15,290 bases of DNA, taken from assembly GCA_002085385.1 (NCBI GenBank), contig NATO01000009.1:1-15290 (forward strand). Direction: 5' to 3'. Below, piece by piece: positions 7,536 through 13,899 of the stretch. The DNA comes from a candidate division Zixibacteria bacterium 4484_93. GTDB taxonomy: Bacteria; UBP14; UBA6098; 4484-93. Made by a program: the position numbers and the translations under genes. Numbering within the stretch: the stretch's first letter is position 1; each line of letters opens with the position of its first letter. The notes beneath the pieces were generated by a model that was given only the letters and a program-made list of their open reading frames with translations, was not told the DNA's origin and did not search any database.

Positions 7536-8067
7536 AAAGATACTCCTCCATACCTGCTGTGCACCCTGTGCAACTTACACTGTCCAGGCTCTCCTCGAAC
7601 TCGGATACTCCCCCACCCTCTTCTGGTATAATCCAAACATTCATCCATTTACCGAGTATAAAAAGAGGCTTCTTAGTTTCAGGGATTTTGCCATCCGACA
7701 CAACCTCCCAACAATAGAAAAGGACTTCTACGGGCTGAGATACTTCCTTGCGAATGTCTCCTCAAATACCCTCTTCGGCGTCCGATGCAATTTCTGCTAT
7801 TTCTGCCGCCTCGAGAAAACTGCAGAAACGGCAAAGGAAAACGGATACCCTCTCTTCACCACAACACTACTCTACAGTGTCTTCCAGAACCACAGGATGA
7901 TAAAGCAACTCGGTGAACAAATCTCGAGAACATTCGGAGTTGGTTTTCTATACAAAGACTTCCGGGATGGCTACGGAAAAGGTATTGAACTTGCAAAAGC
8001 AGAAGGAATGTATCGCCAGAAATACTGCGGCTGCATTTTTAGCGAGGAGGAACGGTTCGGAAATTGA
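7528..8067 (+). CDS. queH: Epoxyqueuosine reductase QueH
   Basis: 179 residues from GTG 7528. QueH reduces epoxyqueuosine in tRNA to queuosine, the last step for the wobble base of Asp, Asn, His and Tyr tRNAs. It is the non-homologous alternative to the B12-dependent QueG. Visible signatures are HTCCAPC near the N-terminus (Cys10, Cys11, Cys14), FWYNPNIHP, VRCNFCYFCRLEKTA (Cys87, Cys90, Cys93), ENGYPLFTTTLL and MYRQKYCGCIFS (Cys167, Cys169). The cysteines serve the Fe-S cluster and an extra metal site. The third cysteine in CxxCxxC is not part of the usual CxxCxxxRLE motif as I know it. The gene overlaps the dnaB stop by 8 bases, so translation is probably coupled. An ATG at 7477 would give 196 residues. 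Confidence 0.93.
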   Translation: MHKKILLHTCCAPCATYTVQALLELGYSPTLFWYNPNIHPFTEYKKRLLSFRDFAIRHNLPTIEKDFYGLRYFLANVSSNTLFGVRCNFCYFCRLEKTAETAKENGYPLFTTTLLYSVFQNHRMIKQLGEQISRTFGVGFLYKDFRDGYGKGIELAKAEGMYRQKYCGCIFSEEERFGN

Positions 8068-8103
8068 CAAATTCTAAATATCACCTTACTCTGTTTATAT
8101 AAT
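8064..8103 (+). promoter_or_regulatory. AT-rich stretch with unmatched promoter boxes before the pseudo-receiver gene
   Basis: TTGACA lies at 8064-8069 and a perfect TATAAT at 8098-8103, but they are 28 bases apart and cannot form one standard promoter. TTGACA with a 17-base spacer meets only TACTCT (8087-8092). TATAAT has no good -35 and would leave a leader of about 5 bases. A promoter here is plausible but not resolved. Confidence 0.3.
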
Positions 8104-8114
8104 TATCAGGGGCG

Positions 8115-8618
8115 ATGCTCTCAATAATCTACCTCAACTACGACCGCAAGGAAGCGAAGCTATTCGCCGAAAGGCTAAAGGATTCCGGGCTTGCCGATGT
8201 CGACTATGCAAACTCGATGCGGGAGCTGTTCGATAAGCTTCGTAAGAGGAAATTCAACATAATCATCATCCGGATGAACCCTGGCTTCGTATCCATCCTC
8301 ACCGATGGTATAAAACGGCTGGCAGAAAAATACCCCGATGCTATCATATTTGCAGAAACGACCCAATCTGCCTTCGAGAACTACTATCGGTTCCTTTTGA
8401 AAGAAGACTACCAGGAACTCCAGCCGAGCTATATACACTCCACCGAGAAACTCCCTGCACTCCTCTTCCCTGTGGATTTATCCAACGAGGAAAAAAGACA
8501 GGTTATAAGATTTGTCATCGAGAAGATGGCTGAACCGGGAATGACAAAGATTCTTAAAAATTCCCCAATGCTTATGGAGTTTTACAGAATATTAAAGGAG
8601 AAGCGAGAAAATACTTGA
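8115..8618 (+). CDS. Unrecognised protein with a receiver-like fold lacking the phosphoacceptor
   Basis: 167 residues. I do not recognise a named family. The pattern of the first 95 residues follows a response-regulator receiver domain: strand MLSIIYLNYD, then helix KEAKLFAERLKDSG; strand VDYA, then helix SMRELFDKLRKRK; strand FNIIIIRMNPGF, which resembles the yDliilDlmmPgm segment; then AIIFAETTQ. Arg53 stands where the phosphorylated Asp would be, and only Asp10 remains of the acidic pair. The C-terminal 45 residues (NEEKRQVIRFVIEKMAEPG...) are helical and charged. No DNA-binding domain or kinase neighbour is seen. AGGGG lies very close to the ATG. It sits alone between queH (47 bases) and ffh (51 bases). 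The coding call is secure; the fold is inference. Confidence 0.75.
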   Translation: MLSIIYLNYDRKEAKLFAERLKDSGLADVDYANSMRELFDKLRKRKFNIIIIRMNPGFVSILTDGIKRLAEKYPDAIIFAETTQSAFENYYRFLLKEDYQELQPSYIHSTEKLPALLFPVDLSNEEKRQVIRFVIEKMAEPGMTKILKNSPMLMEFYRILKEKRENT

Positions 8619-8642
8619 TTTTCCCGGTCTATCAGGTATAAT
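8615..8642 (+). promoter_or_regulatory. Promoter of the ffh-rpsP-rimM-trmD operon
   Basis: TTGATT (8615-8620), a 16-base spacer and a perfect TATAAT (8637-8642) stand before ffh. The -35 overlaps the stop of the preceding gene. The start point would be near 8649, giving a leader of about 20 bases that contains AGGAGG (8659-8664). Confidence 0.7.
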
Positions 8643-8669
8643 TCTTAGGTTTAAGCACAGGAGGTATCA

Positions 8670-9986
8670 GTGTTTGAGGAGCTGACGGACAGGATAACGG
8701 CTGTATTCCGCAAGCTCTCCGGCAGGGGGAAGCTGACCCATAATAACATCCGGGATGCCTTGAGGGATGTCCGCCGGGCACTGCTCGAATCGGATGTCAA
8801 CTACAAGGTTGCACGGCACTTTGTAAAGTCTATCGAGGAGGAAGCACTCGGCGAGAAGGTGATAGACTCTATTACACCGAGCCAGCAGTTCGTGAAGATT
8901 GTCCATTATAAGCTTGTCGAACTTCTCGGCGGTGAACCTGCCAAATTTGAACTTCAAGGTGGATTCCCGTTATCCGTTATGCTCGTCGGACTCCAGGGTT
9001 CTGGAAAGACAACCGTTGCAGGAAAACTTGCTCTCCTACTAAAACAGAGAGGACATAATCCAGTTCTTGTGGCAGCGGATGTCCATAGACCGGCAGCTCC
9101 AAAACAGCTTGCAAAACTCGGAGAGATGCTCGATGTCCCAACAGTTATGCCAGAGAAAAATGACACTGCACTCCAGGTAACGAAAAGAGGATTCAATTTT
9201 GCAAAGGAAAACGGCTACGATGTTGCTCTTCTCGACACCGCAGGCAGGCTCCAGATAGATACCGAGATGATGGACGAGATAAAACAGCTTAGGAAAGAGT
9301 TTTCACCCACGAAGACCGTTCTTGTACTCGACGCAATGACCGGGCAGGAGGCGGTTTCCGTTGCCTCACAATTTGAGGAAGCACTGAATGTCGACGGGTT
9401 TGTCCTCACCAAACTCGATGGCGACGCCAGGGGAGGAGCAGCTCTCTCCATCAGAGAGGTAGTCGGCAAACCGATATTCTTCGTCGGAACGGGTGAGAAA
9501 CTGGACAGGTTTGAACCGTTCTATCCCGACAGGATGGCAAACCGTATCCTCGGTATGGGAGACATTGTGACCCTGGTGGAGAAGGCAAAGAAATCTTACG
9601 ACGAAAAAGAGGCAAAAAAATTAGAGAGAAAACTCCGCCGGCAGGAGTTCACCCTCGAGGATTTCCTCTCACAGATAAAACAGATAAAAGAGATGGGTGC
9701 ACTCGATGAACTTCTCGCTATGATACCCGGTATGAACAAGCAACTCAAGGGACTGACATTCGATGAGAGGGAACTTGTTCACATCGAGGCGATAATAAAC
9801 TCGATGACGCCAAAGGAGCGCCGCTCCATGGGAATAATCGATGGTAGTAGAAGAAAAAGGATTGCAAAAGGCTCCGGAACATCCGTCCAGATGGTCAACA
9901 AACTCCTGAAAGATTTCAAGATGATGAAAAAAATGATGAAAAACATCTCAAAAATGCCAAAAATTCGAGGATTTCCATTGCGTTAA
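8670..9986 (+). CDS. ffh: Signal recognition particle protein Ffh (SRP54)
   Basis: 438 residues starting at GTG 8670, with AGGAGG 5 bases upstream; another frame start is not needed. Ffh binds SRP RNA and signal peptides at the ribosome and delivers them to FtsY at the membrane. The N domain (about 1-95) contains the ALLESDVNY motif. The G domain shows GLQGSGKTT (107-115), AADVHRPAAPKQL (135-147), DTAGR (189-193) and TKLDGDARGG (247-256). The M domain (about 315-438) is methionine-rich, with MIPGMN (351-356), MTPKERR (379-385) and the RNA-binding RRKRIAKGSG (394-403). The tail has a methionine/lysine run (KMMKKMMK). First gene of the translation cluster; rpsP follows after 44 bases of A-rich sequence without a hairpin. 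Confidence 0.97.
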   Translation: MFEELTDRITAVFRKLSGRGKLTHNNIRDALRDVRRALLESDVNYKVARHFVKSIEEEALGEKVIDSITPSQQFVKIVHYKLVELLGGEPAKFELQGGFPLSVMLVGLQGSGKTTVAGKLALLLKQRGHNPVLVAADVHRPAAPKQLAKLGEMLDVPTVMPEKNDTALQVTKRGFNFAKENGYDVALLDTAGRLQIDTEMMDEIKQLRKEFSPTKTVLVLDAMTGQEAVSVASQFEEALNVDGFVLTKLDGDARGGAALSIREVVGKPIFFVGTGEKLDRFEPFYPDRMANRILGMGDIVTLVEKAKKSYDEKEAKKLERKLRRQEFTLEDFLSQIKQIKEMGALDELLAMIPGMNKQLKGLTFDERELVHIEAIINSMTPKERRSMGIIDGSRRKRIAKGSGTSVQMVNKLLKDFKMMKKMMKNISKMPKIRGFPLR

Positions 9987-10030
9987 TAAAAAAAAATGAT
10001 AAATTGCAAGATTAAAAGGGAGGGAAAGTA

Positions 10031-10312
10031 GTGTTGCGTATCAGACTTACTCGCTTTGGGAAAAAGAAGCAGCCGTTCTACAGGATAGTGGTAGCCGACG
10101 ACAGAGCCCCGAGGGACGGGAAGTATATAGAGAAACTTGGTCACTATAACCCCTTAACCGAGCCCGAGGAGGTAAAGGTCGAACCCGAACGGCTAACATT
10201 CTGGCTTAACAAAGGCGCCCAGATGACCAGGACTGTCAGGAGTCTCCTTAAGAAGCATAAATATCTTACGGGACTGAAGAGGCAAGCTGAAACTCAACAG
10301 CAGGAGGTGTAA
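10031..10312 (+). CDS. rpsP: 30S ribosomal protein S16
   Basis: 93 residues. S16 is an early assembly protein of the small subunit that binds the 5' domain of 16S rRNA. The conserved core RIRLTRFGKKKQPFYRIVVAD, the segment RDGKYIEKLGHYNPL and the C-terminal RLTFWLNKGAQMTRTV are all present. The start is GTG at 10031 with AGGGAGG 7 bases upstream; a TTG follows directly as the second codon, but GTG is better spaced. The C-terminal 12 residues are a polar tail. AGGAGG in its last codons serves khpA. Confidence 0.96.
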   Translation: MLRIRLTRFGKKKQPFYRIVVADDRAPRDGKYIEKLGHYNPLTEPEEVKVEPERLTFWLNKGAQMTRTVRSLLKKHKYLTGLKRQAETQQQEV

Positions 10313-10316
10313 TGAA

Positions 10317-10592
10317 ATGAAGGAGTTCATCGAGTTCATCGCCAAAGCACTCGTGGACCATCCAGAGAGCGTTTCTGTGACAGAAATTGAAGGGGAGAAA
10401 ACAACAGTTTACGAGCTCAGGGTAGGAGAAGGAGACCTGGGCAAGGTCATAGGCAGGGGAGGACAGACCGCCCGTTCTATGAGAACACTCCTGACCGCTG
10501 TCTCTGCCAAGCACGGCAAAAGGGCTGTCCTCGAGATAGTTGAGCCGGAGCCGTCTCCGCCAGGCGGAGCAGAAGGACTGTCCTCGAGATAA
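10317..10592 (+). CDS. khpA: KH-domain RNA-binding protein KhpA with altered C-terminus
   Basis: 91 residues. KhpA (YlqC) is a small single-KH protein that binds RNA, often with KhpB, and in firmicutes affects cell elongation. The KH core is clear: YELRVGEGDLGKVIGRGGQTARSMRTLLTAV, with the GxxG loop GRGG at 46-49. AGGAGG lies 9 bases before the ATG. Residues 77-91 (PEPSPPGGAEGLSSR) are not KH sequence. They arise from a 53-bp insertion that repeats the end of the gene in another frame. Deleting 53 bases gives HGKRTVLEIIE and a TAG stop, a 76-residue protein of ordinary length. As it stands the TAA stop is followed at once by the rimM TTG. Confidence 0.93.
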   Translation: MKEFIEFIAKALVDHPESVSVTEIEGEKTTVYELRVGEGDLGKVIGRGGQTARSMRTLLTAVSAKHGKRAVLEIVEPEPSPPGGAEGLSSR

Positions 10593-10597
10593 TTGAG
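10520..10597 (+). repeat. 25-bp direct repeat flanking a palindrome at the end of khpA
   Basis: The 25 bases at 10520-10544 recur at 10573-10597 with two differences (10524/10577 and 10539/10592), an offset of 53. The 28 bases between contain the palindrome CTCCGCCAGGCGGAG (10555-10569). The offset is not a multiple of three, so the second copy is read in a different frame. Confidence 0.88.
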
Positions 10598-11096
10598 TAG
10601 ATTCGTTGTCGCAAGAATAGGTAAGACCTTTGGCATATCTGGCACCTTCCGTGCCAGAATAGTAACAGATTTCCCTGCACACCTCGAGGAACTAAAACAG
10701 CTTTATATCTCCGGGATTAAGAAGCCGTTCGAGGTCGAGAAAGTAAGGGTAAAAGGGAAATTCGCATTCGTAAAACTCGAAGGGATTGACTCTCCCGAGG
10801 AGGCAAGAAAATACTCAGGCAGGTTCCTCGAGATAACAGAGGATATGCTTGCCCCGTTGAAGGAAGGTGAGTTTTATTTCCAGGAGGTTGAGGGGCTCGA
10901 GGTACAATCGAGTGATGGAAATTTTCTCGGAACGGTCCTCAGCGTAGAGCGTATCCATAATGAGGACTACTTCGCTGTCCTGCACAATGGTAAGGAGTTC
11001 CTCATCCCGTTGTATAGGTTATTTATCTCTGAGTTCGACCTTGAAAAAAGAAAAATGAGACTCAGTCCACTGGCTGAGGGGTTGCTCGAACTATGA
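10593..11096 (+). CDS. rimM: Ribosome maturation factor RimM
   Basis: 167 residues. RimM binds S19 and helps mature the 3' domain of 16S rRNA in the 30S subunit. The N-terminal domain starts FVVARIGKTFGISGTFRARI and includes KLEGIDSPEEARKYSG; the C-terminal PRC-barrel begins near GEFYFQEVEGLEV (92-104) and includes FLIPLYRLFISEFD. The start is TTG at 10593, directly after the khpA TAA. No ATG or GTG is available before the conserved core, and no strong ribosome binding site is visible, so coupling to khpA is likely. The stop overlaps the trmD start (ATGA). Confidence 0.94.
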   Translation: MSRFVVARIGKTFGISGTFRARIVTDFPAHLEELKQLYISGIKKPFEVEKVRVKGKFAFVKLEGIDSPEEARKYSGRFLEITEDMLAPLKEGEFYFQEVEGLEVQSSDGNFLGTVLSVERIHNEDYFAVLHNGKEFLIPLYRLFISEFDLEKRKMRLSPLAEGLLEL

Positions 11097-11818
11097 GGGT
11101 ATATATCCTGACGATATTCCCGGAGATATTCTCCTCTGTTCTCTCCTGCGGTGTGATAGGCAGAAGCAAAACCCGGTTCGAGGTTATAAACATCCGGGAT
11201 TTTGCAACGGACAAGCACCAAACTGTGGACGATGCTCCTTATGGTGGGTTCGGTGGTATGGTGATGCTCCCGGAGGTTGTTATGCAAGCCTTCGATTCAC
11301 TGCCAGACGAGGCAAAGGCAAAGGTCATTATACCGACACCGAGAGGGAGACTGTTTCGTCAGGAGGATGCTATCGCTCTCTCAAAAGAGAAGGTTATAAC
11401 TTTTATCTGCCCGCACTACAAAGGGATAGATGAGCGGGTCTTCGAGTTGACGGGTGCTGTTCGTTACTCGGTCGGCGACTATGTTCTGACAGGCGGGGAG
11501 TTGCCAGCGCTCGTTATGATAGATGCAATAGTTCGACTTCTGCCCGATGTCCTCGGCAATTTCCAGTCGGCAGAGCTCGACTCGTTCTACGGTAAGCGGT
11601 ATCTCGGTGCACCCGTCTATACCAGACCGAGGCTGTTCAGAGGGCTCGAGGTCCCGGATATACTCGTTTCAGGGGACCACAAAAGAGTCCTGCGCTGGAA
11701 GATGATGACGGGGCTCGCAGATACACTCAAATACCGCCCCGAACTCGTCGAGGAGAAAAAACTCACAGAGGAGGAGAAAAAACTCCTCCAGATGATAAAA
11801 GGTAAAAAGGGGGAATAG
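11093..11818 (+). CDS. trmD: tRNA (guanine37-N1)-methyltransferase TrmD
   Basis: 241 residues, normal length. TrmD uses S-adenosylmethionine and a trefoil-knot fold to methylate G37 beside the anticodon, preventing +1 frameshifts. Recognisable are LTIFPEIF, HQTVDDAPYGG (42-52), GIDERV (111-116), VGDYVLTGGELPALVMIDAIVRLLPDVLG (127-155), ELDSF with the catalytic Asp (163), YTRPRLFRG and VSGDHKRVLRWK. Three positions in the cofactor/metal pocket differ from the E. coli type: Phe53 for a glycine in YGGG, Pro107 for the glycine in CGRY, and Lys110 for Glu116. I believe the lysine also occurs in Bacteroidetes enzymes, so the protein is probably active. Start and stop are tightly coupled to rimM and rplS. 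Confidence 0.96.
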   Translation: MRVYILTIFPEIFSSVLSCGVIGRSKTRFEVINIRDFATDKHQTVDDAPYGGFGGMVMLPEVVMQAFDSLPDEAKAKVIIPTPRGRLFRQEDAIALSKEKVITFICPHYKGIDERVFELTGAVRYSVGDYVLTGGELPALVMIDAIVRLLPDVLGNFQSAELDSFYGKRYLGAPVYTRPRLFRGLEVPDILVSGDHKRVLRWKMMTGLADTLKYRPELVEEKKLTEEEKKLLQMIKGKKGE

Positions 11819-12178
11819 ATGTCAGACCAGATAATCAGAATGGTAGAAGCTCCCTACACAAAGCAGAAGCTGGACAAGTTCAGCCCTGGAGATACCGTTA
11901 GGGTGTATCTTAGAATCAGGGAAGCTGAGAAAGAACGGCTTCAGGCATTTCAGGGGGTCGTCATCTCCATACGCGGCAGAGGATTAAACCGCAACTTTAC
12001 CGTCAGGAAGCTCTCCCAGGGAATAGGCGTCGAAAAAACATTCCCTATGCATTCTCCTCTTATCGAGCGGGTCGAACTCGTTCGGGAGGGTAATGTCAGG
12101 CGAGCAAAGATATACTACATCCGCGGGAAGGTCGGCAAGTCAGCAAGGATAAAGGAGAAGAGAAAAAGTAGCAAGTAG
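11819..12178 (+). CDS. rplS: 50S ribosomal protein L19
   Basis: 119 residues. L19 sits at the subunit interface and makes bridges to the 30S subunit. Conserved segments are FSPGDTVRVYLRIREAEKERLQAFQGVVISIRGRGL, NFTVRKLSQGIGVEKTFPMHSPLIERVELV and RRAKIYYIRGKVGKSARIKEK. The ATG follows the trmD TAG without a gap, with a purine run (AAAAAGGGGG) ahead as ribosome binding site, the usual order trmD-rplS. Confidence 0.97.
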   Translation: MSDQIIRMVEAPYTKQKLDKFSPGDTVRVYLRIREAEKERLQAFQGVVISIRGRGLNRNFTVRKLSQGIGVEKTFPMHSPLIERVELVREGNVRRAKIYYIRGKVGKSARIKEKRKSSK

Positions 12179-12183
12179 CGAGA

Positions 12184-12792
12184 ATGGAGGCTTTCTCCCA
12201 CATAGAAGAAAGACTTTCTTCGCGGAAGATTGTTGTAGCTGGCGTCGATGAGGCAGGAAGGGGACCACTCGCAGGTCCCGTTGTCTCCGCCGCTGTTGTC
12301 TGGGACTACTCCTTCTTCAACCCGGATATAAGAGACTCCAAGAAACTATCCGAGAAGATGCGAGCGCTTCTCTTCGATTATATCCGCACAAACGCTACCT
12401 CCATCGGCGTTGCAATTGTTTCACCGCAGGAAATAGACAGGCTCAACATCCGCAACGCATCACTTCTGGCAATGAGAAAAGCAGTGGAGCGACTTCCCGT
12501 TTCACCCGGGATGGTCCTCGTCGATGGCAGAGATCCTATCCCAACCCTTTCGATAAAACAAGAGCCGATTATCTCCGGCGATGATAAGATATTTGCCATC
12601 TCCGCTGCCTCGATTGTTGCAAAGGTCACACGGGATAGAATTATGCTCCGCTACGACAAGGAGTATCCAGGATACGGTTTTGCCAGCCACAAGGGATACC
12701 CGACAAAGAAACATAAAGAAGCAATAAGAAGGCTTGGTCCATCGCCAATCCACAGAAAAACATTCCATGGCGTCGCTTCTTTTATCTTGTAA
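12184..12792 (+). CDS. rnhB: Ribonuclease HII
   Basis: 202 residues. RNase HII cuts the RNA strand of RNA-DNA hybrids, including single ribonucleotides left in DNA. Motifs are VAGVDEAGRGPLAGPVV with Asp22 and Glu23, IRDSKKLSEK (49-58), VDG with Asp114, and SGDDKIFAISAASIVAKVTRDR with Asp133. These are the four acidic metal ligands of the family. The C-terminal YGFASHKGYPTKKH and GPSPIHRKTF are also typical. It starts 5 bases after rplS, the frequent rplS-rnhB arrangement; the ribosome binding site is weak, so coupling is likely. Confidence 0.96.
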   Translation: MEAFSHIEERLSSRKIVVAGVDEAGRGPLAGPVVSAAVVWDYSFFNPDIRDSKKLSEKMRALLFDYIRTNATSIGVAIVSPQEIDRLNIRNASLLAMRKAVERLPVSPGMVLVDGRDPIPTLSIKQEPIISGDDKIFAISAASIVAKVTRDRIMLRYDKEYPGYGFASHKGYPTKKHKEAIRRLGPSPIHRKTFHGVASFIL

Positions 12793-12824
12793 ATCTGGTC
12801 ATCCGACATTAACTTTTGAGAACT

Positions 12825-13856
12825 ATGAAAATGCTCATCGTTCAGACAGCATTCTTAGGCGACCAGATACTCACCACACCGTTCATCAGAGCAGTTAAGA
12901 GAATTTTCCCAGACTCCCTCCTCGCCTATCTCACAACACCCGTTGGAGCAGAAGCAGTCGCCAACAACCCGAATATAGATGAGTATATAATATTCGATAA
13001 GCACGGTAGAGACAAGGGGATAACAAGCCTGTTTTCCATCGCAAAGCAGCTCCGAAAGAAGAAGTTCAATACCGCTTTCTTGCCACACCGTTCCTTCCGC
13101 TCAGGACTGCTTGTCTATCTCGCCGGCATTCCCGAAAGAATAGGATATAAATCTGCTGCAGGTTCAATATTTTATACAAAGAGGGTAACAAGGGACACCC
13201 GCAAGAATGAAGCTCTCCGCATAATGCAGCTTTTGACTGTATTCGGACTGGAAATGGATAATCTCCCCCTGCCTGAGCTGTTCCCATCGGACAAGGATAT
13301 ATCCATTGCACAGAATTTTATACAAACATATTCCCTTTCCGGGAAACGAATTGTGGGGTTCGCACCAGGTTCGGTCTGGAGAACGAAGAGGTATCCTGAA
13401 AAAAGTTATGTTGAGCTTGGCAGGCTGCTCATCGGCAGCTCCCCTGTCGATGCACTTGTTATTGTGGGTGGTGAGCAAGATTACTCTTTGTGTAAGAGGA
13501 TTGCGAGCGGAATAGGTAAGAACGCCTTTGTCTTTGCCAAAGCAGGCTCGATACTTGCGACATTTGCACTGATGAAAAATTTTGTTTTTCTTGTTTCAAA
13601 CGATTCTGCCCCGGGGCATATAGCGTCTGCCGCTGGTATCCCTGTGGTCTCAATCTTTGGCCCAACTGTGCCTGAGTTTGGGTTTGCACCTATTGGAGAG
13701 AAAAACATCGTTGTTCAGGCGGAGGATCTTCCCTGTCGTCCCTGTGCTCCTCACGGTGGTATGCACTGCCCGAAAGGGCACTTCCTCTGTATGAACAGCA
13801 TTACACCCGAGAAGATATTCTATCTGATAGAGAAAAATCTCTTGAAAAATCTCTAA
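12825..13856 (+). CDS. Glycosyltransferase family 9 (heptosyltransferase-like)
   Basis: 343 residues from ATG 12825; a TTG at 12816 or the ATG at 12831 are alternatives, as the ribosome binding site is weak. Family 9 enzymes (WaaC, WaaF) transfer heptose from ADP-heptose to the lipopolysaccharide core at the inner face of the cytoplasmic membrane. The GT-B fold is visible: IVQTAFLGDQILTTPFIRAVKRIFP at the N-terminus, GFAPGSVWRTKRYP (178-191) opening the second domain, LVIVGGEQD (211-219), and the donor-site SNDSAPGHIASAAGIPVVSIFGPT (258-281). A cysteine cluster follows (Cys304, 307, 315, 322), common in this family. Acceptor and exact sugar cannot be told. The gene lies 32 bases behind rnhB. 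Confidence 0.9.
   Translation: MKMLIVQTAFLGDQILTTPFIRAVKRIFPDSLLAYLTTPVGAEAVANNPNIDEYIIFDKHGRDKGITSLFSIAKQLRKKKFNTAFLPHRSFRSGLLVYLAGIPERIGYKSAAGSIFYTKRVTRDTRKNEALRIMQLLTVFGLEMDNLPLPELFPSDKDISIAQNFIQTYSLSGKRIVGFAPGSVWRTKRYPEKSYVELGRLLIGSSPVDALVIVGGEQDYSLCKRIASGIGKNAFVFAKAGSILATFALMKNFVFLVSNDSAPGHIASAAGIPVVSIFGPTVPEFGFAPIGEKNIVVQAEDLPCRPCAPHGGMHCPKGHFLCMNSITPEKIFYLIEKNLLKNL
13832..13855 (+). repeat. Two tandem copies of a 12-base unit at the end of the glycosyltransferase gene
   Basis: GAAAAATCTCT occurs at 13832-13842 and 13844-13854, so the 12-base unit differs only at its last base (T/A). It encodes the C-terminal KNLLKNL and contributes the -35 box of the following promoter. Confidence 0.7.
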
Positions 13857-13869
13857 TAAATAATATTAT
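13842..13869 (+). promoter_or_regulatory. Promoter of the beta-propeller lipoprotein gene
   Basis: TTGAAA (13842-13847), 16-base spacer, TATTAT (13864-13869). The start point would be near 13876, leaving about 24 bases of leader with GAAGGGGGG (13887-13895) as ribosome binding site. Confidence 0.6.
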
Positions 13870-13899
13870 AGAATATTTACAACATAGAAGGGGGGAAAG

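Noticed and set aside
8607..8623. Inverted repeat GAAAAT/ATTTTC after the pseudo-receiver gene as a terminator
   Set aside because: The stem is A-T rich with 6 pairs and is followed by CCCGG, not a U run.
10312..10320. ATG-AAA-TGA just before khpA as a two-codon upstream open frame
   Set aside because: It is a chance overlap of the rpsP stop and the khpA start; nothing suggests it is used.
10555..10569. Palindrome in khpA as a Rho-independent terminator
   Set aside because: No U run follows and it lies inside an operon with tightly coupled genes; as a hairpin it has only five pairs.
10266..10682. Minus-strand open frame across rpsP, khpA and rimM
   Set aside because: It crosses three well-supported genes and includes the reverse of the repeat; Cys/Arg/Ser-rich with no recognisable domain.
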